Positions 55,936 through 64,000 of a DNA stretch of 64,000 nucleotides are shown here, one piece after another. This DNA comes from Altica lythri (lineage: Eukaryota; Arthropoda; Insecta; Coleoptera; Chrysomelidae): positions 73,519,205 through 73,583,204 of the forward strand of contig OZ034804.1 of assembly GCA_964028335.1 (NCBI GenBank), written 5' to 3'. The notes under the pieces are model-generated. The model saw nothing but the letters and a program-made list of their open reading frames with translations. It was not told the DNA's origin and did not search any database. The first letter of the stretch is position 1, and every line of letters starts with the position of its first letter. Both the position numbers and the translations under genes were made by a program.

Positions 55936-56643
55936 AATGGAACCAATGCGAGGTTCGTATGAATGCTAGTTCAACAACTTTGAGCTTTGAAATAAAACAC
56001 GCATATAATTAAATACGTCATTTATCGAATCTTCCAATTTAAAAAAAGTTTTACCGTTTAGTTCCAGAAATCAAATTCTAAAAATTACATTTTCTCATCA
56101 AGTTTCTTGTACTCACGTTTTTTTATAAATTACAAACAAGTTATAATTATTCAAGAAAAATAATTTAATTATATATGTATACAAAATTAGTCAAATAAAC
56201 AATGCATAGCGTTCGGATTATTTTGTTTATTTATTTATTTGAGACCCAGTTCATCGAGCCATCATCCCGTTGGTCCTCGGCCAGATACAAAAGCTATAAA
56301 TTGACATCACTATCTTTAGACAAAGATTAGCAAACGTTTAACGTACTCACACTAAACAAAATAAGCTAATTTTATTTTATTAGCAGTTTACTAGTCGGTA
56401 CGAACGCACGTACCTACTTGTTATAGTACTTATATTTAAACGAGAGTAGAAATAACAAATAATATTAAAAAAAAACGTGTTGGCACGTACGCTTACTTAC
56501 AAAGGAAAAACCTTGTAAACGGTGTGTTTTATCGTTAACAAAGTCCGAGATTGACGTCGTTTCGGTGCATTGAATTGTAGATTTGTTACCGGTGAAATTG
56601 TTGATGTATTTGGATTTAGTTTTCAGTTAACTATTGTATAAAT

Positions 56644-56701
56644 ATGGGCCAAAGTGTTTCAAACTATCACTCGAATGTTTCGAGACGTAATAAAAACGAA
56701 G
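56644..56701 (+). CDS. candidate short first exon starting Met-Gly
   Basis: ATGGG at 56644 in good translation context (AAATATGGG) opens MGQSVSNYHSNVSRRNKNE and ends in phase 1 at GAAG|GTATGAAG. Gly2 and Ser/Asn content fit N-myristoylation. A TTTTCAGTT initiator-like sequence lies about 25 bp upstream. Phase and Met-Gly start equal those of the ZNRF-like exon at 51334, so it could be an alternative first exon of that gene. Speculative: no transcript evidence. Confidence 0.35.
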
Positions 56702-58250
56702 GTATGAAGTTTATTGTTTTTATATCCTATTTTTGTAACAAAATTACATATATATTGACAATTAAGTGTTGTGTAAACAATAGGTGTTATCTAGTTGTAC
56801 TGTAATTCAATATATAATAGCTTCTATGGGTTTTCTACACAAGTTTGATTTTAATAAACTGTAAATATTAAAATATCTAAAGTTTTGTCTATAAAGTTTC
56901 CAAACTTTTTCTTGTAGACAACTTTACACAATATAACTTGTTTTGGTGAACCCCTTTTTGCTGTATTTCTACCATATTCCTGGAATTTGATAAAAAATCT
57001 GAAGGTTAGATCTAACGATGGAAAGGGACCCCCCGTTAAGATAGGCAAAATGCCCTTACTCCCAAAACTCACGCATAGTTGAAGCTTTTACTAAACTTGT
57101 CTATTTTTTTGTAGACTCGTAGGTTCAGTGAACATTGCCTTAAAACGCATTTTTTGGTCCTCCGTCCAGAAACAATACTATTAATTACTTCAAAATCGTC
57201 CGGAAAATGACATTTTCCGGCCTAGGCCGGCAAAGTAGCTTTTAGATTATCTAAAGAGATGGCGGTATGACTCATCAAAAATACATAAATGAATACTACA
57301 AATTTTGATTAAATTTATTTAAAAACAGCGTATAATATACTAAACTAATAACTTTTTCTAAAGGTAAGCAGGATTCAAACTTACATTTAATTTATCTCAC
57401 AACTTTTATTTTAAATTTGACATTTATGTCAATTTACAACTACGTATCATTCGATTATGAAAATACATATCTCGATTTTATTATTGCTCATTGAAATATA
57501 ATAGTTCATTGTCTCTGCTATTTTTATATAAAATTATTAGATATTAATAATATCAATATAACAATTTTTACTGTGCTGCTTATTAGCACAGTATTCGTAT
57601 GTATAAAAATTAAGGATTGTGAAATCGATTATCAGAAAATCGTTCCTTATTACTAATTCTTTTAATCGTGCAATAGATGTCAATAATGTCAATATACACC
57701 TAATCTTGTATGTCACAAGTCACAAAGTAAACAGCTTTTGAACTTTTGAAAATATTAAAAATTGGTCGGACCAAAAAATAGTGTGTGTTACACGTCCGCA
57801 AAATATTTGCAAGTGCTCGTATTGTTTCGCCTCGGTGCTACGCCCCTCGGCTACACAACTTTACTCGCTCTTGCAAAATGGCATTTTCCGTCCTTGTGTC
57901 ACAAATAACTATTTTCTAAATTTTGTCGCAAGCCGCACGAATTCAAAAAATACCAAAACTTTTTTTTGAGGCTTTCGGAGATTTTTCTCATTTTACAGAC
58001 TTCAAAATAAATATAATCAAGATTATATATATTGAAATGGACCTCCTCTTTGATAAACACCTTCCAAGCAATAAGGATTTTTGTGTTGTGCATTCCGGCA
58101 AATTGGTTGCTACTAACAAAAAAATTCTTTTCCTTCTCTTCTTCTCACTTTACGTCTATACAACTCCTCCTTCCTACTGCTTAACTTTCTATTTGTTGCC
58201 TCTTAATTCTACAAATTTTCAGCTCTTCTTCGTTTTTATTTAATGAGATC
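56702..58250. other. AT-rich sequence, nothing recognised
   Basis: No gene or structured repeat that I can name. Short open frames here (57072-56851 minus, 57923-58243 plus) have no recognisable protein. Confidence 0.45.
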
Positions 58251-58259
58251 TTTTTTAAG

Positions 58260-58697
58260 TACATTTTTTGTTTATTCGTTTATGATCTTTTTATTTAAAT
58301 TTAAATTCTTCATCTTATTCAATCTTTTAATTCTCTGACATTTTTTAAGATTCATTAATTTATTGACAAACTATTCAATAATCATATTGAAACACTTATG
58401 GGGACTTTTACACAATTTATTTACAAAATTGTTAAGATACACTGAACTCTGCTGGATAACGTCTAAACTGCTTGACAATACAATGAACTCTTGTATATAT
58501 TTGAACTTGAACTGACGTTAACTGCCCATACATCCCCTTATATACAACTTTATTTAATCTAGTCAGTGTGTTTAGATCTTTCTAGAATTTTCTAGAAACA
58601 TTATTTAATCTAGTCAGTGTTTTTAGAAGTTTCTAAAAATCAACTGTCAATAACAATCTTTCAAATTAAGGTCCCTTCCTTTACAGTTATCCCGTTA
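58260..58697 (-). mobile_element. probable solo LTR with heat-shock-type motifs
   Basis: Read on the minus strand it starts TGTAACGGGATAACTGTAAA at 58697, the kind of start seen in Ty3/gypsy LTRs. It then has two copies of a CTGACTAGATTAAATAA block, the motif run TTCTAGAAAATTCTAGAA, a TATATAAGG box about 45 bp further, and AATAAA near 58410. The layout (enhancer, TATA, poly(A) signal) is that of an LTR. The other end is not determined and no target duplication was found, so the left boundary is approximate. Confidence 0.5.
58580..58597. promoter_or_regulatory. four contiguous heat-shock-element units
   Basis: TTCTAGAATTTTCTAGAA reads as alternating TTC-nn-GAA-nn-TTC-nn-GAA, four perfect inverted pentamer units, the binding pattern of heat-shock factor. 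It is about 45 bp from a TATATAAGG on the minus strand. Function is inferred from pattern. Confidence 0.6.
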
Positions 58698-58859
58698 CAA
58701 TATCTTTAACAACACAAAACAAAAACCCCACAAAAATATATCTTTACAAAAAAAGAATGAACTAGACAACCAATATTTAAATGCCGGGTCACATCTCAAA
58801 GAATCTGATTCCTTTAGGAGATTCAAAAATCTTCCAAAACAGCATTAATCACAAAAAAA

Positions 58860-59012
58860 CAGTGATTGCAGTCGCAGAAGAAGTCATCGATCCCTTTGAA
58901 AAGAGCGATTTTGCAGGTGTCAACTGAAGACTTGAATAACTGTTTTACCAATTGGTTTGACAGTGTGTCAAAGTGTATCGATCTTGGTGAGACATATTTT
59001 GAAAAGCAATAA
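58860..59012 (+). pseudogene. mariner transposase C-terminal relic (copy 2)
   Basis: Frames give EEVIDPFEKSDFAG, then NNCFTNWFDSVSKCIDLGE and TYFEKQ-stop. Same family as the relic at 9225-9450: GCGATTTTGCAGGTGTCAA is shared. No catalytic core. Confidence 0.7.
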
Positions 59013-59205
59013 AATAGTTTAAGTCTACATATGTTTATCCTTATGGCAATATGCAAAACTTTCAAGACAACCCTCGTATTTCCACTTTGTATAAACAATT
59101 ATACCAACCATGCTAACATTTGATTCTTGTTTATATTACATGGAAGATACTTTACCATTTCATATTAAAAACAAGCCTACATTGTATTTTGACCTGTTTA
59201 ATTTA

Positions 59206-59231
59206 CCTATCTATATCTATCTATCTATCTA
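59206..59231. repeat. (CTAT)n microsatellite
   Basis: About six CTAT units with one irregularity. Confidence 0.8.
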
Positions 59232-59547
59232 ACAGATAGCAATGTAAAGCAATTTGGCATAGAGGAAAATGTATTCAATTATAGTTACCTTACACGTACA
59301 TAATTTATTAGATATAATTTTGTTGCCATTGACAATCGTGTATAAAAATCAGTCAATTCATCGGCGCATGTTGTCTGACAACGACCAACCAGCAAATTCA
59401 CTTTCTACATTTTCGTGCCTTAGAAACAAACGCGAGACAATCATTTGTTTCCGGCAATTGATACATTTTCTTTCATTGTATTATTTATCGGGTCATTCGG
59501 TCAATTTTGTTTCCGGTTTAAAATGTAGTAAAATGCTATAAAGTATA

Positions 59548-59623
59548 ATGGGTATTATAATTGGATCATGTGTTCCCGAAGAGGAGTCAGAAACTAACAA
59601 TAGATTCCATCAGGTGGTTTATG
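59548..59623 (+). CDS. candidate short first exon starting Met-Gly (second)
   Basis: ATGGG at 59548 opens MGIIIGSCVPEEESETNNRF then HQVVY, ending in phase 1 at TATG|GTAAAT. Met-Gly with a following Cys would suit dual acylation. As with 56644-56701, phase and start match the ZNRF-like exon, so alternative first exons of one gene are possible. It may equally be chance; the donor is only moderately strong. Confidence 0.35.
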
Positions 59624-60149
59624 GTAAATAAATTTTGTTAAACTATCATTTTAATGGAATTTTACACGGGTTACTAATTTGTTTATTTATTGAATATATG
59701 AACAACAGTGAGTAGTAGGATAGACAAAAAAACGATTGTTTTTTTCATTTGGTACAATAGGTTGCTAGACATCTCTAAAAAACAGTACTGCAAATATGAA
59801 CTCTAAATTTTAATGGTAATGTCCTTCGTCTCACTGTTTTTTATTTGTATTTCAGTATTAAAAAAAATTATATCTCCATTGTTTCGGGTTCAAATACATA
59901 AATCTATGATTGGTCACCTGCCACGAATTTAATGATCTTTTGTAGCATTTTGATTAAATTTTTGCGACATTTCTTTACACCTTTTTGTTGAAGCGGTTGT
60001 CGATATATGCGGTATTCAGCACTAAAAAATCTTTGCTATATACGAGTGGAAGTAAGTTTATATGTATTACAAAGTTAGGGGTAACAGTTGCACCTGCGAC
60101 CTATAAGATCTATTGTGTACCCTTTTCTTGCTATATTTCTGATGATTTC
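59624..60149. other. AT-rich sequence, nothing recognised
   Basis: No gene or repeat that I can name. Confidence 0.45.
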
Positions 60150-60840
60150 CTCAGACTTATAGCAGCTCTTCTAGTCCTATCTTCCTTAGAAAGTTTAGGA
60201 TATCGTTGGGTTTTAAGTTAGGTAGATCTTCATTTTCTATTTCGTATGACCCTAGGTATTTGACCCTAGAATTACGTAATGAAATGCATTCTGAAAGTAT
60301 CTGTATTGAGGTTTCATGATCTACCTTACAGAATCTGCAGTTTGCTTTATCTACCAATCCTAGTTTCTTCATGTGTCCTCTTAATCGGCAGTGCCCGGTT
60401 ATTATTCCTGTTATAATTCAAAGGTTCTTCTTACTAAGGTTAAGACAGCTGGAGATCTCTTCTGGTTATAGTTTCCCAGGAGCCTCTTCGATTGTCTTAG
60501 TCCTTCTAGATCGTTCCAGTACTTGGATTTCTCTCTATCCACTTCTTTTCTTAGTTTTTCTAAGACTGCACTTGATGGCTGCTTGACTATCTGACATGAT
60601 TACAATCTTCTGTCTACGATAGTTCCTTTCGACATCTTTCGATGGCACGGATTTCCGCTTGAAAGAAGCTTGGGTACGCACCCAGGCTTTCTGAGTATTT
60701 AGTTCTAGGACCAAAAACCCCTCCCTCCTGTTTCTTTATCTCAGTCTTGAGGCCATTCGTATACCATTTTATGGCGTTTTGGATTAGCTCCAAGATGTTT
60801 TTTTTGTCCCATTCAGAGTCCAATTCTGTGTTGTGTTTCT
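60150..60840 (-). pseudogene. LINE RNase H and C-terminal motif relic (I/R1-like)
   Basis: The minus strand gives IKWYTNGLKTE, GVFGPRTKYSESLGAYPSFF then QAEIRAIERC and, after a frameshift, IVIMSDSQAAIK: an RNase H domain with its Asp/Glu/Asp positions. Further down are HMKKLGLVDKANCRFCKVDH and ETSIQILSEC, the Cys/His C-terminal motif. Interrupted by stops. Another copy of this LINE type is at 55300-55935 on the other strand. Confidence 0.7.
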
Positions 60841-61586
60841 TCTAATGCCAATTAATGATAAATATAACATTTTATCAATAATTTGCTGAGTTTGTAATAA
60901 AATATTCGATACCAAGACCATAAAAATGACATGAATTCGACAAAATTGTCAAGGTTATAATTATAATTTTATAGAATAGGGTACCGGACAGTAATCGAAA
61001 AAAAATCTAAGATAATAAAGTTTGTTATACAACTATATCACTCAATAAAGATTTTTAAGAAATAACAATGATTTATAATTTTAAATCAATAAATAAAGTT
61101 GCGTAAATTATCTGTGCCGCGTAAGAACCCAAACGCCAATCACAGTGCGTAACGTCATATGTAAGTAGCCATAAGTAAACAACACTGCTTTGTATGTTAT
61201 TTCGCGTTTTTCTATAATTTATTTGCATTTTTCTAAAAATATTTGATTGTAATTAGTTACGAATTGAAGTACTATAGTCATAACAGAAGTTGTCGCAAGT
61301 GTTTGAAGCCTTCTGTTAATTTTTTATTATGGAACAAGGTTATAAAAGAGATCACCCAAAAGTTGATATTTTCATGGTCAGCAGTTTCTTTGCCACTAAT
61401 TCCGACTTTTGTTCTGCCTAATTTAAAAAATGTGAAAACATTTGTGTAAGTATTTGTAACGTTTGCAACGTTATTTTTTGACCTGGCCTACGTACTATTT
61501 AATTTTTATAATTTCTCGGCTATTTTGGATTCGCCGCGTGGCCGGTTTCGGTGTTGAGAAGGGGAATGTTGGGTTCGATTCGATCA
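60841..61586. other. sequence between LINE relic and Harbinger element, nothing recognised
   Basis: No gene recognised. Short open frames at 61243-61449 and 61463-61717 show no known protein motif; the second runs into the Harbinger end. Confidence 0.4.
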
Positions 61587-61589
61587 TTA

Positions 61590-62332
61590 AGGCGGCTACT
61601 CACAAGTTACCTGACTTGGCAAGTACTTCTCAAGTACTTGTCAAAGTGCAAGTAAATTGTACACACTACGTGTGTACGTGCAAGTGTCCATTTATTTCGG
61701 GAAATACAAGTAAATAGGCAAGTACTAGTTAAAAAATGGACGATAGTGATATACACCTTTAGCTGCATTTGTAACGATAAGTTGCGGTTTTCTTTTACCA
61801 AAAAATAGGAAAAAGAAGAGCAAACCAACACCACTTTTTTCACTGTTTTTTATTTTCCTTTTGCAGTTACGAAATGTGGCCTTAAGAGAGTCCTTTTTCT
61901 TATTTAATTCGTCAATGCTGCATTCCAAGTTACATTGTGCTGAAAACTCAATTTGAATTCGTTTCCAAGCATTATATACATCGTTTCTTACTTTATGTTG
62001 TTTATGTGATGGGTCCCAAATTATTGATTCGTTCTGGTAAATATCCAGAAACGTCAATGTAATTTCATTGCTCCACGCCATTTCAACTTTTAACCTAAAA
62101 ACGCACACGCAACAACTACTAGTTACCCGTCAAGCAAAGCACACGTAGTGAAGCGCACTAAAACCAACTCGGATGTAATCGACTCGGCTCCTTTGACGTG
62201 GACCCGGTTTCCGACAACTGATGGGAAGTACAAGTAATTCTCCAAGTCAGTGCGAGTCGCCATACACACTACTCGCTACTTGCTAAGTACTTTGCAAGTA
62301 CTTGGCAAGTTCCGAGTAGTGAGTAGCCGCCT
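61590..62332 (-). mobile_element. PIF/Harbinger element carrying only the MADF gene, 743 bp
   Basis: The ends AGGCGGCTACTCAC (61590) and GTGAGTAGCCGCCT (to 62332) are inverted, flanked by TTA on both sides (61587-61589, 62333-62335). Inside each end CAAGTACTT-type words recur many times (subterminal repeats), likely transposase binding sites. The nuclease gene is missing; the second, MADF-type gene remains. Confidence 0.85.
61725..62081 (-). CDS. MADF (Myb/SANT-like) protein of the Harbinger element
   Basis: About 118 residues from the ATG at 62081: MAWSNEITLTFLDIYQNESI, then VYNAWKRIQIEF and LKATFRNCKRKIKNSEKSG. Aromatic spacing and three predicted helices fit the MADF/Myb-like DNA-binding proteins encoded by PIF/Harbinger elements, which bind the ends and bring in the nuclease. 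The C-terminal part is low-complexity hydrophobic and extends into the terminal repeats, so the 3' end is probably not native. Confidence 0.65.
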   Translation of the reverse strand: MAWSNEITLTFLDIYQNESIIWDPSHKQHKVRNDVYNAWKRIQIEFSAQCNLECSIDELNKKKDSLKATFRNCKRKIKNSEKSGVGLLFFFLFFGKRKPQLIVTNAAKGVYHYRPFFN

Positions 62333-62335
62333 TTA

Positions 62336-62990
62336 GAAATGTCTTATTTGAATTCTTTTCATTTTTGTGCTTCTAAGCAACAGTTTTCTTCGCTACATTC
62401 TCCCTTCGGCCGATTGCCAAATTTGAAGGGTCCTAAGAAAGGGCTGAAAACAAGGAACCAATTTTTTTGGGTAGAGAAGCTTTGGCCTAGCCGAATTTTA
62501 ATTTGCTGCCGTATCCTGTCTGTGACCGCACCCAAGGCTTTTTCGCCGAAGAATCTTCTGAAGATTTTTTATTGAAAACATCTTGCCATCGGCATCTTCA
62601 ACCAGGAGCTAAAGTGGACCGAATTTTCCGTCGACCACGTCCTTTTCCGAGGAAGAAACCTTAAAGATAAGAAATTAGTTTTTCACTATTTTTTTTACTA
62701 ACAATTCTTGAAAATTTTCAATTCAGAATTTTTGAATAAACAATTTTAAACTGATTTATTCTCTTTTATTTGTATGTCTGTATTTGGCGCCCTATTTTAT
62801 TTGTTTGGGGGGAGTTAGAAAAAAGCCAGAAGGAAGCCACGAACCCTGGGAGCTAGCCAAGGGTATTTTCACGTTACATATTTCAATCTCTTTTTGTTTA
62901 TCTTAACCATAGAAATGATTGAAGAAATAAGTAAAACATAACCTATAACACCTACATTATATACACACTAAATATGATTATTTGTATTAT
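62336..62990. other. possible LTR-retrotransposon fragment
   Basis: Contains TGTCTGTATTTGGCGCCC with TGGGGGGAG following (about 62773-62816), like an LTR end plus primer-binding site; the same arrangement occurs at about 50030-50090. The frame 62339-62575 shows no recognisable protein. Low confidence. Confidence 0.3.
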
Positions 62991-62999
62991 GGGCTGTGT

Positions 63000-63197
63000 A
63001 ATAACACTCTAGGTACAACATCAAAGTGATCTTCACAAAAGTAAATTGGTGAAGTAACACTTTCGTCTTGCTAGGTCTAACCATTTCTTTTGTATGTCTG
63101 GTTATCGAGGTACATCAATAAAGAATTTATTTGGAGTAGTTACTGATGTATTTCCACATCGAGGTACAACACACCAAAGATATCTTTTTCGGTCCAT
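63000..63197 (-). pseudogene. THAP-type zinc-finger pseudogene
   Basis: From the ATG at 63197 the minus strand gives MDRKRYLWCVVPRCGNTSVT and KFFIDVP, the C-x4-C start of a THAP DNA-binding domain. A stop follows at once, then PDIQKKWLDLARR, and in another frame CEDHFDVVPR, the second half with C-x2-H. The order Cys, Cys, Trp, Cys, His fits C2CH THAP. At least one stop and one frameshift. It could derive from a P-element-like transposase or a host THAP gene. Confidence 0.6.
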
Positions 63198-63299
63198 GAT
63201 GATTAAGAAACACAAAATACTTAATTTATCCAAGCACTGATCACTTGTAATATGGCTCGTAGGTTGTTTACCTCCATATGACGTCACGCGATCTGAATT

Positions 63300-64000
63300 G
63301 ACATGAAGTGCTGTTACATCGAATTTAAGATAGTTTTATGTTTATCTATAATTATTTATTAAGTTTCATTAAATCAATATTAATCATAAGATAGTTTCAA
63401 GGTTCATCAAATAATTTCTTACACTTACAAATTTTGGTTAGATATAATAAAATTATTTGTGTATACATAAATCATATAATCAATATCAGTAATTTAAATA
63501 AAGTTTTTGTAAGTTTTCCATTCTATTTCTGAACTGTTATTAGTTTTAAAACAAAATTTAATATAAGGTTGATACTTTAACATAAAAAAAAGGGTGTGGC
63601 AGTCAGTGGGACTGCCGGCAGAAGTTATACTTCGATGCACTGTTAACTAATAAAACTTAATAACTACAAACACAGGCAAGTAGAAATAATTTTTTTTTAA
63701 TTAACTGTATTCAATTAAATAAATACTTAGAAAAATAAGACCAGTTGATGTGTGTCCTTAATACTTCAAACACGAAAACTATAAAATAATATGTCAAACA
63801 TAATGCGATACGTCAATGTAATACAATAACAATAGCTCAGACTGTTTGTTGTAGGTATATCTATCTCTTTTCAATGCAATGAATGTTTAAACCGTTTAAA
63901 CGGTATTCAAAGGACTTATAATGATGACTAATAACATGTAGTAAATATTTCATCTTTGTTTTTACCGAACAATATACCTTATATGTGATTCTGTCTCTCT
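63300..64000. other. right edge, nothing recognised
   Basis: AT-rich sequence without a gene that I can name. Confidence 0.45.

Larger units (their letters stand above)
51704..56643. other. putative ZNRF-like intron 1, with LINE relics
   Basis: AT-rich intron. Recognisable pieces are listed separately (52514-52855, 53860-54060, 55300-55935). 54980-55215 is a purine-rich GAA/AGAAG stretch with no gene. The rest shows nothing I can name. Confidence 0.5.

Overview
This window is nuclear DNA from an animal, very probably an insect and plausibly a beetle. The evidence is two spliceosomal host genes with canonical GT..AG introns, plus an insect-style set of mobile elements: BEL/Pao, mariner, PIF/Harbinger, CR1/Jockey-like and RTE-like LINEs, tRNA-derived SINEs and a Polinton-type capsid-gene block. 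Species assignment is inference.

Host genes. On the minus strand, six coding exons (38869 down to 9879) join in phase to give the first 328 residues of an equilibrative nucleoside transporter of the ENT4 type, from the N-terminus through TM6 and the TM6-TM7 loop. Intron 1 is about 23 kb (15712-38675) and is packed with mobile elements. The remaining exons (TM7-TM11) must lie left of position 1, so 1-9878 is probably intron as well. On the plus strand, 51334-51703 is the first coding exon of a ZNRF1/2-type E3 ubiquitin ligase with an N-myristoylation start. Its RING exons are not in the window. Two short downstream exons, 56644-56701 and 59548-59623, also start Met-Gly and also end in phase 1 at a GT donor; they may be alternative first exons.

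Layout. 1-1.9 kb: noncoding. 1.9-8.1 kb: a compact Polinton/adintovirus-like module with a packaging ATPase, a PLA2/pX-like virion protein, an adenain-like protease, a penton-type minor capsid protein (frameshifted), a double-jelly-roll major capsid protein and several small unknown genes. There is no DNA polymerase B and no integrase. 8.3-9.5 kb: a 122-bp tandem repeat, a SINE, a palindromic minisatellite and a mariner tail. 9.9-15.7 kb: ENT4 exons 2-6 with mariner, MITE, transposase and LINE relics in the introns. 15.7-18.2 kb: SINEs, a LINE relic and a Harbinger MITE nested in a SINE. 18.27-28.79 kb: one 10.5-kb element with 268-bp terminal inverted repeats and a 9-bp target duplication, carrying about 7.6 kb of ~222-bp satellite. 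29-30.2 kb: LINE RT. 31.0-37.6 kb: a BEL/Pao retrotransposon with identical LTRs. 39.3-48.7 kb: at least three LINEs, one nearly full length with a possible -1 frameshift site. 49-64 kb: the ZNRF-like gene, its putative intron, LINE relics, a solo LTR with heat-shock-type motifs, a Harbinger element carrying only the MADF gene, and a broken THAP gene.

The two most notable objects are the capsid module without replication genes and the satellite-carrying giant inverted-repeat element. All assignments come from reading motifs; no database search was run.
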